Below are positions 8,298 through 16,573 of a DNA stretch of 64,000 nt, piece by piece. How positions within the stretch are numbered: the stretch's first letter is position 1; every line of letters starts with the position of its first letter. The translations under genes and the position numbers were made by a program. Source of the DNA: an uncultured Collinsella sp. (GTDB lineage Bacteria; Actinomycetota; Coriobacteriia; Coriobacteriales; Coriobacteriaceae); the NCBI GenBank assembly GCA_900541475.1, contig UQJV01000003.1, forward strand, positions 23,448-87,447, in the 5' to 3' direction. The notes beneath the pieces are model-generated. The model saw nothing but the letters and a program-made list of their open reading frames with translations, had not been told where the DNA came from and did not search any database.

Positions 8298-10295
8298 ATG
8301 GCCGAAAAACTCGGCGTCTGCTGCTCGCCAGGGGCGGAAGGTAGCGGGATCGACCTTTACGTGCGCCGCGGCGGGTACGTCGTACCATTTGACCGTGTAA
8401 CCGGCGCCGTGAGAGCAAAAGACCGAATCGGGCGTGTTGGGCAGATCGGCCTCTGGCTCATAGGCGGCAGCCTCGATTACGCGCTCGGCATCATGGCAAG
8501 CCGCATAGCCGGCGAACTCTAGGTACAGATGCCCGCGACCGCTCGTGTAGGCAGCCACCTCCAGCGCGTAATCCTGCACCTCGGAAGCCGGCACGCGACC
8601 CACAAGCTTCGCCCGGTCGCCTGTCATCGTCGGCGACTCGTACTCGGCACCCATGCGCGTGGCGTCCGAGAGCGCCCGGCCCACGCACTCCCCCGGCACC
8701 TCGAGCTCAAAGTGGTACCACGGCTCCAACAGCACCGCCGCGCCGGCCTCACGCGCCTGCATCAAACCCTGGCGAATCGCGCGGTACGTGGCCTGGCGAA
8801 AATCGCCGCCCTCGGTGTGTTTGGCATGCGCGCGGCCGCCCGTGAGCGTAATGCGCACATCGGTGATGGGCGAGCCGGTCAGCACGCCCAGGTGATCGCG
8901 CTCCATGGCGTTGGTGAGTGCCAAACGCTGCCAGTTAAGATCGAGCTCGTCGGTCGAGGTCACGGTGCCAAACTGCACGCCCGAACCCGCTGGCAACGGC
9001 TCCAGACGCAGATGCACCTCGGCATAGTGGCGCAGTGGCTCAAAGTGGCCCATGCCCTCGACCGGCTGCGAAATAGTCTCCTTATAGAGGATGCCGCCAG
9101 ACTCAAACGAAACCGAAAGGCCAAAGCGATCGGCCAACACCCGCTGCACGACCTCGAGTTGCACGGCGCCCATCAGCTGCAGATGTATTTGCTCAAGATG
9201 CGTATTCCAGCTTACGCCGAGCATGGGATCCTCGTCGGCAAGCTCGGCCAGCGCTTGGAACACCGTATGGACATCGTGCTCGTTCGGCAGCACCGCATAG
9301 GTGAGAACTGGCGCAATGACGGGCGCATCGCCCGCGGGCTCTGCGCCCAGGGCGTCCCCCGGGCGAACGTCCGCAAGACCCGTCACGGCACAAATACCGC
9401 CAGCGGCAACTTCCTGGGCAAGCTCATACTTTTCGCCGTTATAGATGCGTACCTGGTCGATCTTCTGCTCCCATGCCTCGGCACCGGAACGTCCGTTAAT
9501 CACCTGTTTGGCATGCAGCGTGCCGCCGGTCACTTTAACCCAAGCCAAGCGCTCGCCACGGTCTCCACGACTCACGCGGTAGACACGCGCGGCGAACTCC
9601 TGGGGCCATGTTCGCTCGTACATCAGAGTGCACATACCGTCGAGTAGCTCGCCCACGCCTTGGTCCTTGAGCGCCGAGCCGGCAAAGCAGGGAAAGAGCT
9701 TGCGCTCGGCGACCATGCGCGACAGCGTTGCGACGGAAAGCTCACCCGCCTCAAGAAACTCGTCGAGCGCCGCCTCGTCTAACGCAGCGGCGTCCTCCTG
9801 AACGGCGCCGCCCGCCAACAATTCGTTGGCATCCAGGCAGCCCTCGGAAAGACGTTGCCCAAGTTGTGCCAGCAAAACATCGCGGCCGGGATTCTCCAAA
9901 TCGATCTTGTTGATATAGATGAACGTCGGGATCTCATAGCGCGCAAGCAGGCGCCACAGGGTTTCGGTATGCCCCTGCACGCCGTCGTTGGCGCCCACAA
10001 CCAAAATCGCGTAGTCGAGTGCGCGCAGCGTGCGCTCCGCCTCGGCTGAAAAATCGACATGCCCTGGTGCATCCACGAGCATGACGTGGGTATCGCCATG
10101 GTCGAGCACAGCCTGCGACGAGAAGATCGTAATACCGCGCTCGCGCTCAATCTCGTTCGTATCCAGATGCGAATCGCCATCGTCCACGCGGCCGCGCTTG
10201 CGAATGCGGCCCGCGTTGAATAGCATGGCCTCGGCCAACGTGGTCTTGCCGGCATCGACATGCGCCAAGATTCCAACGACCGCTTGCTTCGACAT
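8292..10295 (-). CDS. Tet(M)/EF-G-like translational GTPase (ribosomal protection family)
   Basis: 667 aa GTPase resembling tetracycline ribosomal-protection proteins and EF-G. G motifs are visible: GILAHVDAGKTTLAEA (G1), RGITIFSS (G2), DAPGHVDF (G3) and NKID (G4). EF-G domains II-V follow, with domain IV at about residues 445-560. The N-terminal alignment with Tet(M)/Tet(O) is clear, but the gene is chromosomal with no mobilisation genes beside it. It may be an intrinsic Otr(A)-like or stress translation factor rather than an acquired resistance gene. The ATG at 10295 has AGAGGAGA upstream; 23 further in-frame residues to 10364 are rejected for lack of a ribosome-binding site. Confidence 0.8.
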   Translation of the reverse strand: MSKQAVVGILAHVDAGKTTLAEAMLFNAGRIRKRGRVDDGDSHLDTNEIERERGITIFSSQAVLDHGDTHVMLVDAPGHVDFSAEAERTLRALDYAILVVGANDGVQGHTETLWRLLARYEIPTFIYINKIDLENPGRDVLLAQLGQRLSEGCLDANELLAGGAVQEDAAALDEAALDEFLEAGELSVATLSRMVAERKLFPCFAGSALKDQGVGELLDGMCTLMYERTWPQEFAARVYRVSRGDRGERLAWVKVTGGTLHAKQVINGRSGAEAWEQKIDQVRIYNGEKYELAQEVAAGGICAVTGLADVRPGDALGAEPAGDAPVIAPVLTYAVLPNEHDVHTVFQALAELADEDPMLGVSWNTHLEQIHLQLMGAVQLEVVQRVLADRFGLSVSFESGGILYKETISQPVEGMGHFEPLRHYAEVHLRLEPLPAGSGVQFGTVTSTDELDLNWQRLALTNAMERDHLGVLTGSPITDVRITLTGGRAHAKHTEGGDFRQATYRAIRQGLMQAREAGAAVLLEPWYHFELEVPGECVGRALSDATRMGAEYESPTMTGDRAKLVGRVPASEVQDYALEVAAYTSGRGHLYLEFAGYAACHDAERVIEAAAYEPEADLPNTPDSVFCSHGAGYTVKWYDVPAAAHVKVDPATFRPWRAADAEFFGHR

Positions 10296-10482
10296 GGCTC
10301 TCCTCTTATTGCAAGCCCATCGCACGCGGCAACGGGCGTCCTCATTCCACACTGGATGATACAATTTACGGGCCGGCGGGCGAAGCGGGCCCTATCCCCC
10401 GACCGAGCTCATCGCCCTGCGTTGCCGCGCGGCGATTTTCGTAGGTTCGCGCCTTGCGAAAGCCGGCTTGCAAAACAGCCAG

Positions 10483-10520
10483 CGAACGAAAATGGCCCCA
10501 CCCGGGGCCATTTTCGTTCG
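10483..10520 (-). terminator. Strong hairpin terminator after the GNAT gene
   Basis: Perfect 17 bp stem (10483-10499 with 10504-10520) and a 4-base loop, GC-rich core GGCCCC and A/T-rich flanks CGAAAA/TTTTCG. It lies 29 bases beyond the GNAT stop on the minus strand. The remaining 10296-10482 holds the upstream region of the Tet(M)-like gene and no supported gene. Confidence 0.85.
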
Positions 10521-10548
10521 TGCAAATTGTTGATACGCGTCCCCGCTC

Positions 10549-11037
10549 TTATGCCTCGCGCAGCCAGTCAAACGCAACACGCGGTGTACCGTCGGACACA
10601 TACACGATGCCGGCGCGCTCAAACCCCGCCTTGAGGCTCGCGCCCTGCATGGGCAGGTTGTCCTGATGCGTGTCGATGCGCAGGTGATCGGCACGCTCCT
10701 TGGCAAAGGCAAACATCGCAGCCGCGATACCGTGCACGGTGCCGTCGGATGCCACACGGTGCAGCACGGCGTACGGAGTGTCGCTACGCCATTGACCGTC
10801 CTCAATTACGTCATAGCACTCGTCCGGGCCCGGTAAAAAGGCAAACGTCGCCACCACGCGGCCGTCGACTTCACACACATAGCTGCCACCGGCAGCGATA
10901 TCGGCAGCCAGCTGCTCGGCAGAAGGCGTGCCCTCGGGCCACTGCGTGGCGTTGCCATGCGCGCGCATAAAGGCGCGGGCCGCGTCATAGACAGCCATGA
11001 CGGCGGGAATGTCGGTATCGAGGGTTTTTCTGATCAT
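10549..11037 (-). CDS. GNAT-family N-acetyltransferase
   Basis: 162 aa acetyl-CoA-dependent acetyltransferase. It starts IRKTLDTDIPAVMAVYDAARAFM, typical of the GNAT first helix. A central strand reads VVATFAFLPG, and LHRVASDGTVHGIAAAMFAFAKERADHLRIDTHQDNLPMQ is the CoA-binding and strand-5 region. Homologues often read LHRIA...HQDN in the same place. The substrate (small amine or protein N-terminus) cannot be told. GTG at 11040 directly before ATG 11037 is an alternative start; GAGG lies 10 bases upstream. The gene is monocistronic between a divergent small gene and the terminator at 10483. Confidence 0.85.
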   Translation of the reverse strand: MIRKTLDTDIPAVMAVYDAARAFMRAHGNATQWPEGTPSAEQLAADIAAGGSYVCEVDGRVVATFAFLPGPDECYDVIEDGQWRSDTPYAVLHRVASDGTVHGIAAAMFAFAKERADHLRIDTHQDNLPMQGASLKAGFERAGIVYVSDGTPRVAFDWLREA

Positions 11038-11114
11038 CACGCGGCGGCCTCACGTTTATTGGTATCACTTTGATTGAGCAATGATACCAACGTTTGGAGA
11101 GGGGCGCGAAGCAG

Positions 11115-11411
11115 ATGGGGAGCAAAAAGCGAGCCGCTTGGTCAAAAGCCAAAAGCGAGTTTTTAGGCGCTGCCACGGGCGGCGATATGAGTGACCTGTT
11201 TGCGCGCGAAGACGAGCGCCGCGACGCCCTGGACGCCGAGCGCGATGAGGCCTGGCGCTACAAGTCGTGCGAGCGCAAAAACCGTTACGACACGCGCGCC
11301 GAGGCCGAGGCTGTTATGGCCGAATGTGAAAACCGCGGGCGGCGTGGCTTGGCCTGCTACAAATGCGAATACTGCGGCGGCTGGCATTTGACGTCGCACC
11401 CTTGGAAATAG
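11115..11411 (+). CDS. Small hypothetical protein with C-terminal CxxC zinc-ribbon-like motif
   Basis: 98 aa basic, charged protein not recognised as a named family. The N-terminal half (SKAKSEFLGAA, LFAREDERRDALDAERDEAWRYK) is predicted helical. The C-terminal part, CERKNRYDTRAEAEAVMAEC followed by CYKCEYCGGWHLT, has the Cys and Trp-His arrangement of small zinc-binding folds. The ATG at 11115 is used rather than an upstream in-frame codon at 11094 because GGAG/GGGG lies shortly before it. It is divergent from the GNAT gene and convergent with rsmJ. A nucleic-acid-associated role is only a guess from the basic composition and CxxC pair. Confidence 0.65.
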   Translation: MGSKKRAAWSKAKSEFLGAATGGDMSDLFAREDERRDALDAERDEAWRYKSCERKNRYDTRAEAEAVMAECENRGRRGLACYKCEYCGGWHLTSHPWK

Positions 11412-11459
11412 ACCCCACATTGGCACGGCACTGACGGAGCGCCAGCCATCGCACACAAG

Positions 11460-12164
11460 CTACGGGCGCGGCGGCACCAAAACATCGTAGCGAACGGCCT
11501 TGCCCGCAAGTTGATAGCTCGGCTTAACGCCGGCAAGCAGCGGGCCCTTTACCGGCCGCTTGATAACGACCTTGCGCGGATGCACAGCAAGCGCCGCCTC
11601 GACCAGCGATTCCTCGTCGGCGCATGGCTGCTCCAGATGATGTAGGAGCTGGAACTTCTTTTTGACCGCTGCACTCTTGGTGCGCTCGGGAAACATGGGA
11701 TCCAGGTACACCACGTCGGGTGCTGCGAGCTCGCCCTGCTCGACCAGCTCGACGGTTTGACGAAGGCCCGCAATGCTGTCCTCGCCCGCATGTAAGCACA
11801 TGCGTGCCACGGCAGCCGCAAGCGCCGGATCATCCGCCGCGCGCTCCAAAGCATCCTGAAGGAGCGCCGCGATCACGCAGTCCTGCTCATACAGATCGAC
11901 GGTAAAGCCCGCGGCCGCCAACAGCAGCGAATCCTCGCCAAAGCCTGCCGTAGCGTCAATTGCCCATGGTCGCTCGATGCCCTTTGTGCGCGCAGCCTTT
12001 ACCAACAGCTCTTGCTGCAGACGGCCCTGCTTGAGTCGCGGCAGCATGCGGCCAAAATCGGCGCGCAGCTCCATCGTGCCGTCGGTGAGCGTGAGGCCCT
12101 CGGGCTTCCCGATCAGCTCAAGCCCCGCGGCCCGAGCAACAGATAAGGGATCGACGACGCCCAT
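11460..12164 (-). CDS. rsmJ: 16S rRNA (guanine(1516)-N(2))-methyltransferase RsmJ-like
   Basis: 234 aa class I SAM-dependent methyltransferase expected to methylate G1516 of 16S rRNA. Diagnostic stretches are AIDATAGFGEDSLLLAAAG (SAM motif I), VDLYEQD (motif II) and VVYLDPMFPERTKSA, the YLDPMFP catalytic loop of RsmJ, followed by a VHPRKVVIKRP strand. Length fits the family (about 250 aa). ATG at 12164 is chosen because AAGGAG lies 5-6 bases upstream; a GTG at 12170 would be too close. A 47-codon gene lies just upstream on the same strand. Confidence 0.88.
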   Translation of the reverse strand: MGVVDPLSVARAAGLELIGKPEGLTLTDGTMELRADFGRMLPRLKQGRLQQELLVKAARTKGIERPWAIDATAGFGEDSLLLAAAGFTVDLYEQDCVIAALLQDALERAADDPALAAAVARMCLHAGEDSIAGLRQTVELVEQGELAAPDVVYLDPMFPERTKSAAVKKKFQLLHHLEQPCADEESLVEAALAVHPRKVVIKRPVKGPLLAGVKPSYQLAGKAVRYDVLVPPRP

Positions 12165-12228
12165 GGACACTCCTTAACAAGCAAAACGAATACGCAGGGC
12201 ACCGTTTATGTCGGCACCCAACCGTCCG

Positions 12229-12372
12229 CTATTGTCCCACATGCGACATGGCCCACAGCATCCCAATGCAAAGCACCGCCATCAATCCCGTGCACACAGC
12301 AGCGATCACGGAATCACCCATGCGCCTTCCCAACGACCGCGGCTCACGCACTTGCCCTGCTCCGTACATCAT
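12229..12372 (-). CDS. 47-residue putative single-pass membrane protein
   Basis: Small open frame encoding 47 aa. AAGGAGGA lies 5 bases before the ATG at 12372, one of the best ribosome-binding sites in the window. The N-terminal 18 residues are basic (GQVREPRSLGRRMGD). Residues 20-41 form one hydrophobic helix (SVIAAVCTGLMAVLCIGMLW), predicted to cross the membrane with the basic end inside. No family is recognised. It sits 64 bases upstream of rsmJ on the same strand and might share its transcript. Support is the ribosome-binding site plus the clean membrane helix; conservation has not been tested. Confidence 0.6.
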   Translation of the reverse strand: MMYGAGQVREPRSLGRRMGDSVIAAVCTGLMAVLCIGMLWAMSHVGQ

Positions 12373-12601
12373 GGCTCCTCCTTGAGACCAGCTCCTTGTT
12401 ACAGCCTCATCATCTCAGCGCCGCACATGAGCCGCCATCGATTTGGCTTACGTCCAGCTTTCCTTTTTGAAAGGTTGGACCGTACAGGCAAGAGACACTT
12501 TCAAACGCATGCATCGCCCCGTTGAACTACAATGTGCTTCACGATATGTGCCACAACCTGGGTGCGACTGATTCTCCGCGCCCGCATCGAAAGGACCAGC
12601 C

Positions 12602-13006
12602 ATGAGCAACGCCTGCAAATTACTCAAAATCCTATCGTTCTTCTTCTTTGTCGTCGGCATTCTAAGCGCAGGCATGGGTGCTACAGCGCTCTTTGCGGGC
12701 AGCGCGGCAGGCGATATCACGGGTGCCATGATCGTCTCTTGCGTCGTCGTCATCGTATTGGGCATCGTCGAAATTGTGACCGCTGTCTTTGGTATCCGCG
12801 CGGCAAATAATCCCGCCAAGGCTGGCGTTGTCTGGATCTGGTCCATCGTCTGCCTAGCATGTTCGGTCATCAGTCTGCTCCTCTCCCTGCCCCTCTTGGG
12901 TGGGACCGGCTCAAGCATCCCCGATTTTACCGGCTTGATTGTCAGCATTATCTACTTTGTACTCGCCAACCGCGTCAAGAAAGAGGGCATGGACCGTTTG
13001 AGCTAA
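12602..13006 (+). CDS. Small four-helix membrane protein of unknown function
   Basis: 134 aa integral membrane protein with four predicted helices: about residues 8-30 (ILSFFFFVVGILSAGMGA), 38-62 (GAMIVSCVVVIVLGIVEIV), 75-97 (VWIWSIVCLACSVISLLL) and 108-124 (GLIVSIIYFVLANRV), with a short basic cytoplasmic tail. The organisation resembles small DUF4064/DoxX-like or tetraspan proteins, but no motif identifies it. GAAAGGA lies upstream of the ATG. It is monocistronic and followed by a clear terminator at 13055. The 229 bases before it (12373-12601) show only an imperfect hairpin near 12450-12480 and presumably its promoter. Confidence 0.7.
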   Translation: MSNACKLLKILSFFFFVVGILSAGMGATALFAGSAAGDITGAMIVSCVVVIVLGIVEIVTAVFGIRAANNPAKAGVVWIWSIVCLACSVISLLLSLPLLGGTGSSIPDFTGLIVSIIYFVLANRVKKEGMDRLS

Positions 13007-13054
13007 GCCGCATCCGTGTCAATCGCTCAGCGACTCTGGTATATACGCCGATAA

Positions 13055-13090
13055 AAAGGGCCGATCGCGTAGCAACGCGGTCGGCCCTTT
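13055..13090. terminator. Terminator between the tetraspan gene and rlmA
   Basis: 16 bp stem with one mismatch (13055-13070 with 13075-13090, AAAGGGCCG arm), loop AGCA, flanked by A-run and T-run. It can serve both the plus-strand membrane gene and the convergent minus-strand methyltransferase gene. Confidence 0.85.
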
Positions 13091-13144
13091 ACGTTTGCCC
13101 AGATAAAACCTACCAAAATAAACCTGTCCCTTTTTGGCAGGTTG

Positions 13145-13960
13145 TTAGCTGTGGCGGTACTCGGCGATGATGAAGTCAATGTCGGTTTGAAGGGTGTCCA
13201 AATTTGCCAGGCGCTCTTTGTCGGCAGGGCGTGTGCGGTAGTAGTACGGCGTCATCTGGAACACCGCCTCGATGTCGTCCTGGGTCTGAAGCGTAATATT
13301 CGCAGACACCCGCTGCGTTCCAACCAGCTTGAGCTCCGTTGTTTGCGGCAGCTTCTCATCGTTAAGGTACGGCGTGTCGTAGAGCACTTCCTTAAGCCCA
13401 AACAGATGACGGGCACCTGGCACGACGGTGTAGAGCGAGCCCTCGGGAGCCAGCACGCGGGCAAACTCACGCTCGTTAAAGGGAGCGAAGAGCTCGGTCA
13501 CCATATCGAAGGCGCCATCAGCCACGGGGATGTCCTTCATGTTGGCCACGAAGTAGGTCGCATCGCCGCGCTTGGCGGCAAGGCGCACCATCTCTTTGCC
13601 CAAATCGAACCCGTAAGCGTCCACGCCCGGCACCGCGCCCATGGCGCTGGTGTAGTAGCCCTCGCCACAGCAAATATCGAGCAGCGTCATGGGGCCATTC
13701 GTAGACGCAGCGCGCCCAGACGCCTGCTTGCGCACCAGCTCGACCATCGCATCGCGCAACGGCGCATAGTAACCGCGGTTCAGAAAGTCGCGACGGCTGC
13801 GTGCCTGCGACTTGGGATCGCCCATGGAGTCGCCGCTCTTGGACGAGCGCAGCAGATATAGATAGCCCTCGCGCGCACGGTCAAACCGGTGTCCGCCCGC
13901 GCACACAGCACCGCGTTCGTCATCCACCAACGGCTCATGGCAAACGGGACACAACAACAT
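13145..13960 (-). CDS. 23S rRNA (guanine-N1)-methyltransferase RlmA-like
   Basis: 271 aa SAM-dependent methyltransferase of the RlmA(I)/RlmA(II) family, which modifies G745 or G748 in 23S rRNA helix 35. The N-terminal zinc finger is visible (LLCPVCHEPL...AVCAGGHRFD), then GYLYLL, the family's RRDFLNRGYYAPL, the SAM motif LLDICCGEGYYT and YGFDLGKEMVRLAAKR. The C-terminal MTPYYYRTRP is also family-typical. RlmA(II) members can influence macrolide/tylosin susceptibility; which G is modified here is not determinable. AAGGAGT lies before the ATG. A palindrome relative lies just beyond its stop (about 13106-13143). Confidence 0.88.
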   Translation of the reverse strand: MLLCPVCHEPLVDDERGAVCAGGHRFDRAREGYLYLLRSSKSGDSMGDPKSQARSRRDFLNRGYYAPLRDAMVELVRKQASGRAASTNGPMTLLDICCGEGYYTSAMGAVPGVDAYGFDLGKEMVRLAAKRGDATYFVANMKDIPVADGAFDMVTELFAPFNEREFARVLAPEGSLYTVVPGARHLFGLKEVLYDTPYLNDEKLPQTTELKLVGTQRVSANITLQTQDDIEAVFQMTPYYYRTRPADKERLANLDTLQTDIDFIIAEYRHS

Positions 13961-14017
13961 GGCAACTCCTTAGCGCGGACTACACAACGCCCACCATTGT
14001 CGCACGCCTTCCCCACC

Positions 14018-14074
14018 TAGTCATTGGAGACGTTCTTGAATGACTAGTCGTTTTAGAACGTCCCCCATGACTAG
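14018..14074. repeat. GACTAG/GGGACGTTCT palindrome upstream of the MATE gene
   Basis: Inverted repeat with 20-base arms matching at 18 positions (14018-14037 and 14055-14074). The core GGAGACGTTCTT...AGAACGTCCCC surrounds TGACTAGTCG, itself a palindrome. A near-identical copy lies at 33549-33592 with the same loop word, so this is a dispersed element rather than a gene-specific operator. Confidence 0.7.
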
Positions 14075-14138
14075 TCGATTAGGAGTATCATCGTCTGCGC
14101 AAATAAGCACAAAATAGCATGTTAGAGATTGAGAGCGT

Positions 14139-15521
14139 ATGGCTGACACCGCATCTAAGCACATTGACATGACCACCGGCTCGCTGTGGCGCAATGTTCC
14201 CCTGTTCGCCTTCCCCGTGGCCGCCACGAGCATCTTGGAGCAGCTGTCGAACCTCATCGCCACGGTCATTATCGGTAACTTCTCGGGCGACCAGGGAACC
14301 CTCGCCATGGCGGCGGTCGGCTCCAATGTTCCGCTTACCAGTCTTATGCTCAACCTGTTTATCGGCATGTCACTTGGCTCCAACGTGGTCATCGCCAACG
14401 CTATCGGCCGCAACGATCAGAACATGGTCAAACGCGCCGTCCACACCTCGATTCTCATGGCACTCGTGGGCTTTGTCGTCATCGCGCTGGGCGAAATCTT
14501 TGCCGAGCCCATGCTCGCCGCGCTCAACGTTCCCGCCGAAACCATGCCGCTCGCTTCGCTCTACCTACGCGTCTTTTTGCTCAGCATGCCCTCGATTTTG
14601 CTTTACAACTTTGAGGCCGCGATCTTCCGCTCCGTCGGCATCACCCGCATGCCGCTGCAGGCGCTTGCCGTGTCCACCGTCCTCAACATTGGCCTGGACC
14701 TCATCTTTGTCCCCGTACTCCACTGGGGCGTCGCAGGCGTCGCCATCGCCACCGCCATCGCCTACACCGTTAGCGCCGCCACGCTCTTTATCCGCCTGCT
14801 CAAGACCGACTCCGTCGTCCGCGTCACCCCGCGCGACTTGGCTATCGACCCCGTCGCCCTCAAGCGCATCGTCAAGATCGGCCTGCCCGCCGGCATCCAA
14901 AGCGCCGTCTTTGCCGTCGCCAACATCATCATCCAGTCTGCCATCAATAGCCTGGGCACCGAGGTCATGGCGGCATCGAGCGCCGCCATGAGTCTGGAGT
15001 ACGTGTGTTACAACCTGCTCAACAGCTTTAGCCAGGCGTGCACCACCTTTGTGGGACAAAACCACGGTGCCCGCCAGATCGGCCGCTGCACCAAGACGCT
15101 CAAGGTCTGCCTGGTCGAAGGCGGCATCGTTGCACTCACCACGATCATCGTTATTGTCGGCCTGGGGCGCGAGATCTTGTCGCTGTTCAACAGCGACCCC
15201 AACATCGTCTCGATCGGCTATATCCGCGTGTGTTCGATCTTCCCGGCGTACGCTTTTAGCATGTTCTACGAAAACATGTCCGGCTACCTGCGCGGCTTTG
15301 GTATCTCGCTCACGCCCGCCCTCATCACCATGATCTGTGTCTGCGGCATCCGCTTCTATTGGGTGTTCTGCGTGTTCCCGCACTTCCGCACCTTTGCGAA
15401 CATCATGATGGTCTACCCCATCAGCCTGGGCACCACGGCGTTCTTTATGGTCGTGGCGGTACTACTTTGCCACCCGGCACGCACCTATCGCGCCACCCAA
15501 GCCAAAGCGACAGCCCGCTAA
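14139..15521 (+). CDS. MATE-family multidrug/Na+ antiporter
   Basis: 460 aa inner-membrane exporter with the 12-helix duplicated MATE architecture. The N-terminal bundle begins WRNVPLFAFPVAATSILEQLSNLIATVIIGNF; the second half starts near residue 240 (IVKIGLPAGIQSAVFAVANIIIQSAINSLG), as expected for the MatE repeat. Members export cationic drugs or metabolites by H+ or Na+ antiport; the cargo here is not predictable. It stands alone downstream of a dispersed palindrome (14018-14074). A weak GAGA ribosome-binding site precedes the ATG. The opposing LysR gene ends 27 bases after the stop. Confidence 0.9.
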   Translation: MADTASKHIDMTTGSLWRNVPLFAFPVAATSILEQLSNLIATVIIGNFSGDQGTLAMAAVGSNVPLTSLMLNLFIGMSLGSNVVIANAIGRNDQNMVKRAVHTSILMALVGFVVIALGEIFAEPMLAALNVPAETMPLASLYLRVFLLSMPSILLYNFEAAIFRSVGITRMPLQALAVSTVLNIGLDLIFVPVLHWGVAGVAIATAIAYTVSAATLFIRLLKTDSVVRVTPRDLAIDPVALKRIVKIGLPAGIQSAVFAVANIIIQSAINSLGTEVMAASSAAMSLEYVCYNLLNSFSQACTTFVGQNHGARQIGRCTKTLKVCLVEGGIVALTTIIVIVGLGREILSLFNSDPNIVSIGYIRVCSIFPAYAFSMFYENMSGYLRGFGISLTPALITMICVCGIRFYWVFCVFPHFRTFANIMMVYPISLGTTAFFMVVAVLLCHPARTYRATQAKATAR

Positions 15522-15548
15522 ACACCGCGCTCAACGCCACGCCAGTCA

Positions 15549-16415
15549 TTAATTGACAATATGCGAGCTCATATAGTCGATAAAGCGCCTCGTGGCGATG
15601 GGCATGGTGTCCCAGCTGCGCCATGCGGCCACCACGTCACGCGAGGGGGCATGCACGATGGGCCGCACACAAATATCGGCTCGCATGCCCTCCACAGTAC
15701 GACGGTAGAGCATGCTCACGCCCAGGCCCTCCTCCACCATCGCCATGATGGTGTAGTCGTCGGTCACCTCACTCGTCACGTGCGGCGACAGCCCATGCGC
15801 CGCGAATGCATCGAGCACCAGGCTCTGTTCGCCCTCATCCAGTAGCACAAACGGCTCGGACGCCAGGTCGGCGAGCGTCACCTTTTCCTTTGCCGTCAGC
15901 GGATGCGCGGCCGGCAACAGCGCCACCAACTCATCGTGATAGACCACGCGCTTCTCGAGCCCCGCGGTAAATCCGCGCGCCGTAAAACAAAAATCAACCA
16001 CGCCATCGTGCACCCATTGAGCGTTGCGCGTGTAATCGCCCTGCTTGAGGGTAAAGCGTACGCCCGGGTGCAGCGCACCAAAGTCGCGGATCACGCGCGG
16101 CAACACAGTACGGCTCACGTTGGTAAACGTCGCAATGCGAATATCAGTCGACGAAAGCCCCAGCAGTTCCTGGCGCTTGCCCTCGAGCTCAGCCTCGGCA
16201 GTCACAATCTGTCGCAAATACGGCAGGTACTGTTTGCCATCGCGCGTAAGCGACACACCCTGCTTACCGCGCTCGATAAGCGTGGTGCCCAGCTCGCGCT
16301 CGAGCGCCTTGACGGCCTGGCTCACCGCGCTTTGCGTATAGCCCAGCTCGTCCGCCGCGCCCTTAAGACTGCCGCGATCGACCACCATACAAACAATCTG
16401 ATACCGCGATGCCAT
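15549..16415 (-). CDS. LysR-family transcriptional regulator, divergent from an EamA transporter
   Basis: 288 aa LysR-type regulator. The N-terminal winged helix contains GSLKGAADELGYTQSAVSQAVKALERELG. Residues 88-288 form the two-lobe ligand-binding domain (IRIATFTNVSRTVLPRVIRDFGALHPGVRFTL). It is transcribed away from the EamA gene across 158 bases, the classic arrangement for a LysR protein controlling its neighbour. A candidate site is noted at 16475-16493. Two adjacent ATG codons are possible; the second (16415) leaves better spacing from GGAGG. The ligand is unknown but may be the transported compound. Confidence 0.9.
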   Translation of the reverse strand: MASRYQIVCMVVDRGSLKGAADELGYTQSAVSQAVKALERELGTTLIERGKQGVSLTRDGKQYLPYLRQIVTAEAELEGKRQELLGLSSTDIRIATFTNVSRTVLPRVIRDFGALHPGVRFTLKQGDYTRNAQWVHDGVVDFCFTARGFTAGLEKRVVYHDELVALLPAAHPLTAKEKVTLADLASEPFVLLDEGEQSLVLDAFAAHGLSPHVTSEVTDDYTIMAMVEEGLGVSMLYRRTVEGMRADICVRPIVHAPSRDVVAAWRSWDTMPIATRRFIDYMSSHIVN

Positions 16416-16474
16416 CATGCCTCCACATCAATGCAGCCGTAAAACGTTTTGCCAGCGCTTTTCGCACCAACTTT

Positions 16475-16493
16475 AGTATTTCTTAATCATACT
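16475..16493. promoter_or_regulatory. Candidate LysR-type operator
   Basis: AGTAT-N9-ATACT (16475-16479, 16489-16493) in the divergent LysR/EamA intergenic region, close to the T-N11-A form typical of LysR sites. Position fits control of the EamA gene; binding is inferred. Confidence 0.45.
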
Positions 16494-16573
16494 GAAGATA
16501 CATTCGCTTTACTACATCCACATCTGGGAGCAGAATCCTTTTTGCGAAACCGTTCTGTAACAAAAGGAGTCCC

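Noticed and set aside
8292..10295. Calling the gene tet(M)
   Set aside because: Similarity is at family level only; context and length (667 versus about 639 aa) do not justify a resistance assignment.
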